A DNA stretch of 11,275 nt from CAYSIX01 sp964431205 (GTDB taxonomy: Bacteria; Planctomycetota; Phycisphaerae; Phycisphaerales; Phycisphaeraceae): contig CAYSIX010000133.1 in NCBI GenBank assembly GCA_964431205.1, positions 1 through 11,275 of the forward strand, in the 5' to 3' direction. The stretch's first letter is position 1; each line of letters starts with the position of its first letter. Under the pieces are notes generated by a model. The model did not search any database and was not told where the DNA came from. It worked only from the letters and a program-made list of their open reading frames with translations. The position numbers were made by a program, and so were the translations under genes. Positions 1-5,592 of this stretch are shown one piece after another.

Positions 1-2
1 AC

Positions 3-74
3 GGACACGAACTGATCGAAGATGTCATCGCCGGCGTGACGTTCACCGACGGCGACAAACAACAGGCCGCCTGA
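3..74 (+). CDS. C-terminal tail of an unrecognised protein (partial)
   Basis: The first 74 bases read without a stop in one rightward frame. They give the last 23 residues of a protein whose 5' part lies outside the window, ending DGDKQQAA and a TGA stop. The stretch ELIEDVIAGVTFTDG has a folded-protein composition, and the codons favour G or C at the third position, as in real genes here. I cannot assign a family from so short a tail. Its stop codon directly abuts the stop of the sensor-domain fragment on the other strand, with no bases between. That makes this a possible rearrangement joint. It could also be a chance open frame at the window edge. Confidence 0.45.
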   Translation, partial: GHELIEDVIAGVTFTDGDKQQAA

Positions 75-332
75 TCATGAACCGTCCACAGAAATTGACA
101 ATATCATGGGCAGGTCGGACCACGGCGGCTGTTTGTCAAGCAGCCGGGGGATCTGCTCGAGCTCGGCCTCGGACAGACCCTCGTCTGCCACGATCAGCGG
201 TCCCCGGCCAGCTTGGACGGCGTCCAGGAAATCGGCCGAGGAGCGACAGCGCACGGTCGCCAGCCCGCGTCGGTCCAACAGCCGCCCGATCAGGTCCTGA
301 TCGCGTCCCGTCGGGGTGAAGAGCACCAGTGG
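75..332 (-). pseudogene. Truncated N-terminal (receiver-like) domain of a hybrid sensor histidine kinase
   Basis: About 85 leftward residues match, from memory, the N-terminal domain of a group of hybrid sensor kinases. That domain begins 'VL.(A/F)PTGRD' and ends 'QPPWSDLP(V/M)'. Here LVLFTPTGRD, a central LIVADEGLSEAELEQIP and the hallmark QPPWSDLPMILS are present in order. In the family this domain is followed by PAS, HisKA and HATPase parts. Here the frame stops a few residues later (SVDGS, stop), so no kinase core exists and the fragment cannot phosphorylate anything itself. Upstream the frame stays open to about 599 only by running through palindromic repeats, and no start with a Shine-Dalgarno sequence is seen. 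An internal GTG at 326 is a poor candidate. I call it a gene remnant; a stand-alone single-domain protein is the alternative. Confidence 0.5.
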
Positions 333-354
333 CGGGCGTCGAGGTCGTTCCGCC

Positions 355-396
355 GTGACCCCGACCCTCTCCGCGGGGGAGAGGGAGCAAGAGGCG
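355..396. repeat. Palindromic (REP-like) repeat, copy A
   Basis: CCCTCTCC (365-372) and GGAGAGGG (378-385) form a perfect 8-bp stem around GCGGG, followed by AGCAAGAGGC. Related copies occur at 430-475, 3690-3745 and 6279-6325. Copy A shares ACC.TCT.C before the loop and GGGAGCAAG.GGC after it with the copy at 6279. It is probably a REP-type extragenic palindrome; it lies next to a broken gene. Confidence 0.6.
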
Positions 397-429
397 GGGG
401 TCCTACGGCGTGACGGCAGTCGATGTCGC

Positions 430-475
430 TCGGCCCTCACCCCGGCGCTTTGCCGGGCGGAGAGGGAGTCAGAGG
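430..475. repeat. Palindromic (REP-like) repeat, copy B
   Basis: This is a two-part stem: CCCTC (434-438) pairs with GAGGG (462-466), and CCCGGC (441-446) pairs with GCCGGG (452-457). It is followed by AGTCAGAG. The sequence GAGAGGG.GTCAGAG is shared with copy C near 3728-3742. It lies about 50 bp from copy A in the same orientation, so A and B form a tandem pair. Confidence 0.6.
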
Positions 476-486
476 CAGCGTTCATC

Positions 487-540
487 CTCGTGCGTGCGCG
501 CGGCGGACGGTTTGACGCGCATGTCTTGATGGATTCGCGG
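487..540. repeat. 54-bp tail element, copy 1
   Basis: This stretch begins CTCGTGCG and contains ACGGTTTGA.GCGCA and TCTTGA.GGA. It is clearly related to 6329-6380, at roughly three matches in four by eye. In both places it follows a palindromic repeat by 10 to 20 bp in the same orientation, so palindrome plus tail look like one composite element. No convincing reading frame covers both copies. Confidence 0.5.
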
Positions 541-611
541 TGCACCCGGGCGCTTGCCCGTGCCTCGCGGCGGCCCGGGTTGAACGTCAGATATGGCAAA
601 GTCAGGGCGGC

Positions 612-626
612 GCCGACATCGTCGGC
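612..626 (-). terminator. Weak hairpin downstream of the DUF3185 gene
   Basis: GCCGAC-ATC-GTCGGC is a perfect 6-bp stem with a 3-base loop, about 47 bp past the stop of the leftward DUF3185 gene. There is no T-run after it in the leftward direction, so it is not a canonical intrinsic terminator. A second hairpin (GCAC/GTGC plus GGGC/GCCC, 542-563) lies further downstream. Either could help end or protect the transcript. Confidence 0.25.
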
Positions 627-672
627 TGAAGCTGATTCTCCCGCTCCACGACGCGTGAGATGAGGGGGACAC

Positions 673-891
673 TCACGCTCTGACCCAGCGGTCGCCGAAC
701 AGGACCAACGCCAAACCGACGACCGCCAACGTACCGCCCCCGACCATGCACCAGACGGTCTTGTCGGTGTAGTGACCGGTGAAGAAGCTGCTCATCTGAT
801 CGGCGACCGAGTCGGAGGCGTTGATACCGATGATGAGCAGAATTGCGCCAACTGCCAACAGCACGATTCCGCCGATGCGCTGAGGACTCAT
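673..891 (-). CDS. DUF3185 family small membrane protein
   Basis: This gene encodes 72 residues. An N-terminal hydrophobic helix (about residues 5-24, IGGIVLLAVGAILLIIGINA) is followed by a polar middle and a second helix (about 48-66). The order 'GI.ASDS ... (F/Y)TG..TDK..W ... GG..A.VGL' is the DUF3185 signature. Here it appears as GINASDSVADQ, FFTGHYTDKTVW and GGGTLAVVGLALVLFG. Family members are inner-membrane proteins of unknown function, common near other short stress-associated membrane peptides, which matches this neighbourhood. The start is an ATG at 891 with GGAG 8 bp upstream. It is the last gene of the leftward cluster, 95 bp after the HTH-like gene and separated from it by a strong hairpin, so it may be transcribed separately. 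Length is normal for the family. Confidence 0.85.
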   Translation of the reverse strand: MSPQRIGGIVLLAVGAILLIIGINASDSVADQMSSFFTGHYTDKTVWCMVGGGTLAVVGLALVLFGDRWVRA

Positions 892-937
892 GATGGACTC
901 CAGAGAAAAAGGTGAAGGTTTCGTTCATCGCGTGAGT

Positions 938-978
938 GCGGAAGCGGCTCTGCGTAGCGCACGTATTGAGCCTTCCGC
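938..978 (-). terminator. Strong nested hairpin between the HTH-like and DUF3185 genes
   Basis: GCGGAA (938-943) pairs with TTCCGC (973-978), and GGCTC (946-950) with GAGCC (968-972), across a 2-base bulge. The loop itself contains TGCG-TAG-CGCA. It starts 9 bp past the stop of the leftward HTH-like gene, the usual place for a terminator. It lacks a T-run, so it may be a stability or processing hairpin instead. Confidence 0.4.
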
Positions 979-986
979 GCTGCCGC

Positions 987-1232
987 TTATCGGCGTGATG
1001 AAAAGTCGGTGTGCCCTGCCCCGCGGGTCACGGGACCCGCCAGCAAGGCGCGGACGATCTTGCGTTCCGCCGATCCGCACAGCAGCATCACGCGCCTTGC
1101 GCTGATCGGGCGGCCCTGCCGTTCCGTGAGGATCGCGGCGATCTGCTGGTAGCTCCGCACCGCGGCGCTGGAGCGGCAGTGCTCGCAATCAGAATTTGAT
1201 GTAGGTAACTCGGCTTTGTGCAGACGGTCCAT
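987..1232 (-). CDS. Small helix-turn-helix-like protein (sigma-70 region 4-like)
   Basis: This gene encodes 81 residues. I chose the ATG at 1230-1232 because GAGGAG lies 7 bp upstream; the frame stays open to 1718, but that stretch overlaps two other small genes. Residues 28-63, SYQQIAAILTERQ then ISARRVMLLCGSAERKIVRAL, have the pattern of a sigma-70 region 4 or similar HTH. A YxxIAxxL helix is followed by a turn, a basic helix and a final helix resembling the 'AL.KLR..L' end of sigma-4. The turn is longer than in a standard HTH. Two cysteines in CEHC (16 and 19) near the N-terminus could bind a metal or sense redox state. No full sigma domains are present. Its role as a small DNA-binding regulator of the surrounding cluster is inference. 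Third-position GC and the Shine-Dalgarno sequence support a real gene. Confidence 0.6.
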   Translation of the reverse strand: MDRLHKAELPTSNSDCEHCRSSAAVRSYQQIAAILTERQGRPISARRVMLLCGSAERKIVRALLAGPVTRGAGHTDFSSRR

Positions 1233-1251
1233 GTGAAGTCTCCTCTGGTGT

Positions 1252-1273
1252 GGCCCCGTCCGGGGACGGGGCC
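1252..1273 (-). other. Perfect GC hairpin between the DUF3309 and HTH-like genes
   Basis: GGCCCCGTCC (1252-1261) and GGACGGGGCC (1264-1273) form a 10-bp perfect inverted repeat with two central bases. It lies between the DUF3309 stop and the HTH-like start, 20 bp before the latter's ATG and next to its Shine-Dalgarno sequence. It could be a terminator for the upstream gene or a translational control hairpin. Nearby, TTGATCA occurs twice (1293-1299, 1303-1309). Confidence 0.4.
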
Positions 1274-1306
1274 GGGTCCACCTCGAGGGCGGTTGATCAC
1301 GATTGA

Positions 1307-1471
1307 TCAGAAGCCGCGGGGCAGTACGTCCATGACCAGCAGCACCACCACGATCAGCAGCACCAGGCCCAGGCCGCCGGTGGGACCGTAGCCCCAGTTC
1401 CGACTGTAGTTCCAAGTGGGCAACGTACCCACAAGCAGCAGGATGACGAGGATGAGCAATACGAGTCCCAT
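1307..1471 (-). CDS. DUF3309 family small membrane protein
   Basis: This gene encodes 54 residues. A hydrophobic helix (GLVLLILVILLLVGTLPTW, residues 2-20) leads to YSRNWGYGPTGGLGL (22-36) and a second hydrophobic helix (LVLLIVVVLLVMDVL). The motif LPTW.YSR.WGYGP(T/S)GGLGL is diagnostic of DUF3309, a family of two-helix membrane peptides of unknown function. These often occur with lmo0937, DUF3185, CsbD and BON-domain genes in accessory stress regions. The ATG at 1471 is preferred because AAGGA lies 7 bp upstream. An in-frame ATG at 1477 sits directly against that Shine-Dalgarno sequence and would add two residues. The gene follows the lmo0937-family gene by about 100 bp in the same orientation, with a hairpin between them. 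Confidence 0.88.
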   Translation of the reverse strand: MGLVLLILVILLLVGTLPTWNYSRNWGYGPTGGLGLVLLIVVVLLVMDVLPRGF

Positions 1472-1520
1472 GAGCATTTCCTTTCGATTGTTGACAGCGT
1501 CGACGCGCGCTCCCGACGCC

Positions 1521-1543
1521 GGCCGCCTCCCCTCCGAGCGGCC
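1521..1543 (-). terminator. Hairpin downstream of the lmo0937-family gene
   Basis: GGCCG (1521-1525) pairs with CGGCC (1539-1543), and CTC with GAG, across a one-base bulge. It begins 28 bp beyond the stop of the leftward lmo0937-family gene. There is no T-run. It may separate that transcript from the DUF3309 gene. Confidence 0.3.
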
Positions 1544-1570
1544 GACGTCTGAAGCGCGATCTCGTCAGCG

Positions 1571-1723
1571 TTACACGTTGAGCCGACGCCCTTGAAACAG
1601 TTGGACGAACATCATGATCAGCGCCAACACAAGCAGGACGTGGATCACCCCGCCCAGCGTGAAAGAGGTCAACAGCCCAAGTAGCCACAACACCAGAAGC
1701 ACGACGACAATTGTCCATAGCAT
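1571..1723 (-). CDS. lmo0937 family membrane protein (DUF5670-type)
   Basis: This gene encodes 50 residues, almost entirely two membrane helices: MLWTIVVVLLVLWLLGLL, then TSFTLGGVIHVLLVLALIMM, ending in a short basic tail (QLFQGRRLNV). The pattern MLWTI...LLWLLGL.(T/S)..TLGG.IH.LLV.A...........GR is the lmo0937 family signature. These very short inner-membrane proteins have no proven function and are associated with envelope or general stress regulons. The start ATG at 1723 has AAAGGAA about 7 bp upstream. This Shine-Dalgarno sequence nearly matches that of the DUF3309 gene, which suggests common translational control. Length is standard. It lies downstream of csrA on the same strand with an 80-bp gap. 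Confidence 0.88.
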   Translation of the reverse strand: MLWTIVVVLLVLWLLGLLTSFTLGGVIHVLLVLALIMMFVQLFQGRRLNV

Positions 1724-1803
1724 GGTCAGTTCCTTTCAGTCATACCGAATGATCAAAGACACGAAGACACGTTGGCGGTGACCACGACGGTCGGTCCGCG
1801 GTT

Positions 1804-2031
1804 TCACGGGCGCAGGGCCGCGGCACGTTCAGGGGAGTCGGTGTGCGCGGCGCTGTGACGAATGCGTTCCCACAACTCCAGACGAAGGACCGAGACTTGC
1901 ACCGGGCCTTCGAAGCCCAGCCGCACATGATCCCCGTGGACAGCGAGCACGGTGATCTTGAGCATGTGCTCCCGACGATCGGCGCCGCCGACCACCACGG
2001 ATTCCTTGCTCTTTCTTTTCAAGACCAGCAT
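1804..2031 (-). CDS. csrA: Carbon storage regulator CsrA
   Basis: This gene encodes a 75-residue homologue of CsrA/RsmA, the dimeric RNA-binding regulator that binds GGA motifs in mRNA leaders and blocks or promotes translation. MLVLKRKSKESVVVG matches the N-terminal strand (E. coli MLILTRR.GE...IG). ITVLAVHGDHVRLGFEGPVQVSV matches the central strands, and R50 in VSVLRLELWERI corresponds to the RNA-binding Arg44. Compared with E. coli there is a short insertion around ADRREH (17-22) between the first two strands. The invariant VHR reads VLR, and the C-terminus is a longer, charged tail. The ATG at 2031 has GAGGAG 8 bp upstream. Its position beside small membrane genes whose leaders contain AAGGA makes local regulation possible; that is inference. 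The leader also contains TTGACG near 2090 with no clear -10 box. Confidence 0.85.
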   Translation of the reverse strand: MLVLKRKSKESVVVGGADRREHMLKITVLAVHGDHVRLGFEGPVQVSVLRLELWERIRHSAAHTDSPERAAALRP

Positions 2032-2122
2032 GGCGAGATCTCCTCAGGAAACGACGATTGGGTGTTTCGATCCATTCGAGACGCGTCAAATTCCCCGTGG
2101 TTGTCGACGTCGTCTGCACCGA

Positions 2123-3166
2123 TCAGTCCATCGTGAATCGCGCGCGGGCCAGGTGTTCCGGGGCCTCCGCGGGCGCGTTGTTCGTCTGTGGCGTCGCTCG
2201 TTCGGCAGGCCGCTGTCGCCTGGCGGCCAGGGCTTCTGGCGTGGGCACCCGGACCTTCCACGCGAACCCCATCGCGGCCAGAGCGCGGATGGTCATGTAG
2301 CTGACGTCGACCTCCCACCAGCGCAGGCCGTGCCGGGCCGAGGTCGGGAAGGCGTGGTGGTTGTTGTGCCAGCCTTCCCCGAGCCCCACGAAGCCGAACA
2401 GCGGGTTGTTCCTGCTGTGATCGCGGGTGCGGAACGGGCGGGTGCCCCACAGGTGGCAGATGGAGTTGATGCTCCAGGTCAGGTGATGAACCAGAAAGAT
2501 GCGGACCAGCCCGCCCCAGACAAGCCCCTGCAACGCGCCGATCCAGCTCATCGTGATCAGCCCCACGACGACCGCCGGGATGAGCAGCCCGACGACGATC
2601 CAGAGCACGAACAACCGGCTCACCACCCGCACCAGGCGGTCCTTGATCAGGTCGGGCACGTACCGGCTCAGGCCCGACGGGTCCGGGTCGAACAGCCACC
2701 CCACGTGGGCGTGCCACAGTCCGGCGATCAGCCCGCCCAGCCCCGGCGCGTGCACGTGAGGCGAGTGCGGGTCGGCGGGATCGTCGCTGTGCCGGTGGTG
2801 CAAGCGATGGACGGCCGCCCATTTCACGACCGCGCCTTCCGCTGCCATGGACCCGAGCACCGCCAGGATCGCCTGGATCGGCCGACTGGTCTGATAGGCC
2901 CGGTGTGTGAACAGGCGATGAAACCCCACGGTGATGCCCAGGGTCGTCAGCACGCCCATGACGATCAACATGATCAACGGCCACCAACCGACGCCCCAGC
3001 CCCAAAGCCACCCGATCGCGACGACACAGGCGACGAATGGGATCACCACCGCGGCGGCACTGGCCAGCCGCGTGGAGGCGGGGACCGTGTCGACCGGATC
3101 GGTCGCCACGACATACGCGTCGTCCTCGACCGGCGCTGGTTGATCGTGTTGCAAAAAAGCCGTCAT
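2123..3166 (-). CDS. Acyl-CoA/acyl-lipid delta-9 type fatty acid desaturase
   Basis: This gene encodes a 347-residue membrane di-iron desaturase that introduces a cis double bond into fatty acyl chains, adjusting membrane fluidity. The three histidine boxes are intact: HRLFTH (83-88), HRLHH (120-124) and HNNHH (267-271). A further His pair in HHLTWSINSICH (227-238) is typical of the OLE1/DesC branch. Hydrophobic segments lie at about 36-80, 97-112 and 184-230, as expected for paired helices in the membrane with histidines facing the cytoplasm. The C-terminus is a polar, Ala/Pro-rich tail of about 30 residues. There is no cytochrome b5 domain, so electrons must come from a separate reductase. 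The ATG at 3166 has only a weak ribosome site. It follows the MpsC-like gene after 16 bp and is probably co-transcribed with it. A membrane-adaptation role fits the neighbours. Confidence 0.9.
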   Translation of the reverse strand: MTAFLQHDQPAPVEDDAYVVATDPVDTVPASTRLASAAAVVIPFVACVVAIGWLWGWGVGWWPLIMLIVMGVLTTLGITVGFHRLFTHRAYQTSRPIQAILAVLGSMAAEGAVVKWAAVHRLHHRHSDDPADPHSPHVHAPGLGGLIAGLWHAHVGWLFDPDPSGLSRYVPDLIKDRLVRVVSRLFVLWIVVGLLIPAVVVGLITMSWIGALQGLVWGGLVRIFLVHHLTWSINSICHLWGTRPFRTRDHSRNNPLFGFVGLGEGWHNNHHAFPTSARHGLRWWEVDVSYMTIRALAAMGFAWKVRVPTPEALAARRQRPAERATPQTNNAPAEAPEHLARARFTMD

Positions 3167-3182
3167 GGCCTCGTGATCCGTT

Positions 3183-3620
3183 TCAGTTCTGTTGGCTCGG
3201 CTTCGTGCCGTGCCATGCGCTTTCGGGCACGTTGGCCGCCAGCAGGAACACCTGAACCATCGTCCCGCTGGTGAAGGCGTGCATCACGGTTCCGGTGGTG
3301 GTTTCGACTTCCACGGCCGCTTCGCGCACATCGACGCCCGTGATCCGCTTGATCTCCTGACGAAGCGCCTCGACGGAACTGGCAAAGAGCTTGCGATGAA
3401 ATTCCTGCACCTGTGTGGCGCCCTTGGGGTCGATGGCCAGGGCCAGCTCGGCGGGCGTCAGGGCGCCGTGCAGCGTGATCACCAGCGTGCCTTCATTCAG
3501 GATCACCGTGACCTCTTTGGGCGCGTGACCGGTTCGCTGCTGTTGAAGGTCCCTGGCCGCCTGCGCCACCTGTTGCGCCATGGTCAAGTCGCTGCGTTCT
3601 GGATTATTCGTTGTCACCAT
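3183..3620 (-). CDS. Divergent MpsC / DUF2294 family protein
   Basis: This gene encodes 145 residues. The order GHAPKEVTVILNEGTLVITL, GALTPAELALA, a helical middle (EFHRKLFASSVEALRQEIKRITGV) and VEVETTTGTVMHAFTSG parallels DUF2294. That family, now named after MpsC of the S. aureus Na+-translocating membrane-potential system MpsABC, reads 'GRGPK...........L.G.LT.AE..L ... R......I...TG.....SL..D.ST.TGE...VF.L'. The EYMGRGP motif is replaced by QQRTGHAP, so this copy is more divergent than the one at 5762. No MpsA or MpsB gene is visible here, so the link to membrane-potential generation is by family name only. ATG 3620 and ATG 3581 are both possible starts and neither has a strong Shine-Dalgarno sequence. 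It lies 16 bp upstream of the desaturase gene. Confidence 0.7.
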   Translation of the reverse strand: MVTTNNPERSDLTMAQQVAQAARDLQQQRTGHAPKEVTVILNEGTLVITLHGALTPAELALAIDPKGATQVQEFHRKLFASSVEALRQEIKRITGVDVREAAVEVETTTGTVMHAFTSGTMVQVFLLAANVPESAWHGTKPSQQN

Positions 3621-3689
3621 GTGGAGTCCGTGTTCGTCATCCGCCGTCGTTTCCGCTGCGATTCACGCTGTTCGACCTTGTGACGCTGT

Positions 3690-3745
3690 CCGGGCGGGTA
3701 AGCCCTCCCGCGTGCGTCGACACGCGGGAGAGGGTGTCAGAGTCA
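3690..3745. repeat. Palindromic (REP-like) repeat, copy C
   Basis: CCCTC+CCGCGTG (3703-3714) pairs with CACGCGG+GAGGG (3721-3734), a 12-bp stem with a 2-base bulge and loop CGTCGA. It is followed by TGTCAGAG, as in copy B. It sits 18 to 70 bp past the stop of the leftward lipoprotein gene and may also serve as its transcript end. It has no 54-bp tail. Confidence 0.6.
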
Positions 3746-3762
3746 CGCACGATCGCAAGCAA

Positions 3763-5130
3763 TCATTGCTCTCGTACGATCTGTTCGGATCCGACGAACA
3801 CTTCCACCCGACTGTCACGGCGGAGTGCCGCGTCGTGGGACGCGCCGCCGCTGATCCGGTCGGCCGGCACGCCGGCCTCGATCAGGGCTTCACGAATGGT
3901 CTTGACCCGCTGATCAGACAGCTCCAGGTGACGACTGTCCGTCGCTCGCGGATCGCTCGAGCCGTTCAGACGCACATGATGCGACGGATTCTGCTTCATG
4001 TAGTTGGCGATCTGGGCCACCTTCGCCGCATCGACGCGATCAATCGCGACCTCGTCGGCGTCGAACAGGAACTCGCGGTAGAGCGTCCGGGGCTCAACCG
4101 TGTCCCTGGCGTCGGCCTGATCGCTCTGGCGCTGGAGGTCCTGCCCGGCCTGATGGTTCGGGTCCGTCTTGATCAACAGGCCCACGCGATTGGTGCGCCG
4201 GTCGTTGGCATTGCCGAACTCGCCCTGGCTGATCCGGCTGGCGGACAGACCCGCCGCCGTCAGCGCGTCACGCACGGAATTGCCGCGACGTGTGGCCAGG
4301 TCACGCTGGCGGTCGGTGGCGCCTTGGGGGTTGATGGAGCTGTCGATACCGACCTGCAGCGACGGATTCTGCCCCAGATAGGCGGCGATCTCCTGCGCCT
4401 TGTTCACGTCGGCGCCCTGAACGGCGGCCTGGTCGGTGTCGAACCAGAACTCGCGGTACATGGTCCATCGATCGATGATGCCGACCGGACCGCGTGGGCC
4501 GGTTGGCCCCGCTGCGCCCTGCGGACCTGTCGGCCCGGCCACGCCCGCCTGGCCGGCGACGCCGGCCGTGGTGCTGCCGCGTGAACCGGTCGGTCCGACT
4601 TCGCCGCGTTCACCGGCGGGGCCCGGACGACCCGCGGGCCCGGCGGGGCCGACGAGGGTCTGGCCACGTTCACCGGTCGGGCCCACGCTGCCGGTCGCGC
4701 CCGTCTGTCCGGCGACGCCGGCCGCGCCGGCATACCCGTCGGCGCTGGCGCCTCGCGGGCCGGTCGGACCCATTGCCCCCTGAGGACCGGCCTGGCCGGC
4801 AGGACCGACCGCTCCGGTGGGGCCGACGGCGACCTCGCCCGCCGGTCCACGTGCGCCGGTGGCGCCTTGCGCACCGATGGCGCCGGTGGGGCCGGCTTGG
4901 CCGCGCGGTCCGGCGACGGCGTAACCGGCTTCGCCGGTCTGGCCGACTTGTCCCCGCGCCCCTCTTGACCCGGTCGGGCCTTCAGCGCCCGTCGGACCGA
5001 TGGAGCTGGCCTGCTGGCTTGTGGGGGGGTAGACATGATCAGTTGTTGTGTGTTGCGTCCGGCCGCTGCTGCAACCGGCGGCGATCACGATCGTGCTCGC
5101 CAGTATGAGACGTTTCATTGTTTTTTCCAT
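3763..5130 (-). CDS. Collagen-like lipoprotein with two OmpA-like domains
   Basis: This gene encodes 455 residues. A signal peptide ends in the lipobox IAAGC (Cys20), so the mature protein should be lipid-anchored. Residues 45-217 are Gly-X-Y collagen-like repeats (GPTGPRGPVG type), broken about every 29-30 residues by short inserts near 70 (YAV), 100 (EVAV), 130 (SADGY), 158 (QTLV) and 187 (STTA). Two OmpA-C-like domains follow, about 225-322 and 350-446, each with FxFDxD, a central NPS.xV strand and V..ALxxAGxxxxRIS. The second keeps Asp in GSSD and Arg in LSDQR, where OmpA proteins bind peptidoglycan. The first reads DSSIN, losing that Asp, and is probably structural. The likely role is a fibrous tether between envelope membrane and cell wall. 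ATG 5130 and ATG 5118 (MKRLIL) are both possible; GGAA just before 5118 favours the shorter form. A 5' region of about 300 bp precedes it. Confidence 0.85.
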   Translation of the reverse strand: MEKTMKRLILASTIVIAAGCSSGRTQHTTTDHVYPPTSQQASSIGPTGAEGPTGSRGARGQVGQTGEAGYAVAGPRGQAGPTGAIGAQGATGARGPAGEVAVGPTGAVGPAGQAGPQGAMGPTGPRGASADGYAGAAGVAGQTGATGSVGPTGERGQTLVGPAGPAGRPGPAGERGEVGPTGSRGSTTAGVAGQAGVAGPTGPQGAAGPTGPRGPVGIIDRWTMYREFWFDTDQAAVQGADVNKAQEIAAYLGQNPSLQVGIDSSINPQGATDRQRDLATRRGNSVRDALTAAGLSASRISQGEFGNANDRRTNRVGLLIKTDPNHQAGQDLQRQSDQADARDTVEPRTLYREFLFDADEVAIDRVDAAKVAQIANYMKQNPSHHVRLNGSSDPRATDSRHLELSDQRVKTIREALIEAGVPADRISGGASHDAALRRDSRVEVFVGSEQIVREQ

Positions 5131-5442
5131 CCGGTTTCGAGAGTGTCGAGCTACTTCTTCCGGTGACTCGCCAACGCGGCGTCACCTCGATCCGTCGATT
5201 GAGTCTGCTAGATCGCCCACGTCCTTTCTGCCAGGCTTCCATGCCGAATCGCAACAGTGTTGCGTGTGACCTTGCGAATCCCGCCCTCCGGGACGGCCGT
5301 CAACGCCTGGGGCGCGACGCCTGTCCGCCACGCCGGAAAGGTTCCCGCCGCTCGCGGCGGCTGCTGCGCTCTTTCTGGGCTGCTTGGTGTCATGGTGGCA
5401 CCCTGATTCCCTTCGTTCCGTCTGCGTGCGTCGCCGTGCGCC
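5131..5442. other. Intergenic region upstream of the lipoprotein gene, no supported gene
   Basis: I see no convincing gene in these roughly 310 bases. A leftward frame (about 5208-5468) is open, but it begins inside the T-run of a terminator and shows no family motif or codon bias. GC-rich inverted pairs such as CCGCCGC/GCGGCGG near 5350 are present. The region most likely holds the promoter and leader of the leftward lipoprotein gene, though I could not pick out confident -35/-10 boxes. If transcription starts to the right of 5494, the terminator there would act as an attenuator. Confidence 0.4.
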
Positions 5443-5494
5443 AAAAAAAAGCCGACGCGGCCTGACACCCAAAGGTGTCAAATCGCGTCGGCTT
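5443..5494 (-). terminator. Canonical leftward intrinsic terminator
   Basis: An 11-bp perfect outer stem (AAGCCGACGCG 5449-5459, CGCGTCGGCTT 5484-5494) encloses a 7-bp perfect inner stem (TGACACC / GGTGTCA) with loop CAAA. On the leftward strand it is followed immediately by a run of eight T. It is the best terminator in the window, and it does not follow any recognisable protein gene. Confidence 0.85.
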
Positions 5495-5586
5495 ACTCGT
5501 CGACGGGCCTGTCGCCGTGGCGACCTGCCCCTCGTTTAGTCTTCCGATTCCGGGCCCCGTTGTAACGCTGTCGGGGCCCCGCTGTC
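5443..5586 (-). ncRNA. Candidate small RNA (or attenuated leader), leftward
   Basis: A leftward promoter-like pair (5593-5621) is followed by about 140 nt that end in the strong terminator. Between them are two further perfect hairpins, an 8-bp stem (CGGGGCCC/GGGCCCCG, 5552-5579) and a 5-bp stem with a 4-base loop (GTCGC/GCGAC, 5511-5524). A promoter, three stem-loops, a T-run and no reading frame are the layout of a bacterial small RNA. I do not recognise it as 6S, SRP, tmRNA or RNase P. The alternative is a leader with an attenuator for the lipoprotein gene at 5130. The terminator is seen directly; the promoter and start site are inferred. Confidence 0.4.
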
Positions 5587-5592
5587 AGGAGC

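Noticed and set aside
1233..1718. Upstream extension of the HTH-like gene's frame
   Set aside because: It overlaps the DUF3309 and lmo0937-family genes in another frame. The ATG at 1232 has its own good Shine-Dalgarno sequence.
1952..3274. 440-codon rightward open frame
   Set aside because: It lies antisense to the desaturase and csrA. Its His/Arg/Pro-rich composition with no domain is the shadow of GC-rich codons.
3580..4584. 334-codon rightward open frame
   Set aside because: It is antisense to the OmpA-like domains of the lipoprotein and crosses a palindromic repeat. It has no family features.
4404..5108. Open frames on both strands across the collagen repeat
   Set aside because: Repetitive GGN-CCN codons leave all frames open. 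Only the leftward frame 3763-5130 has a signal peptide, true Gly-X-Y and OmpA domains.
5208..5481. Leftward frames of 86-99 codons upstream of the lipoprotein gene
   Set aside because: They start inside the terminator hairpin or its T-run, and have no ribosome site, codon bias or recognisable motif.
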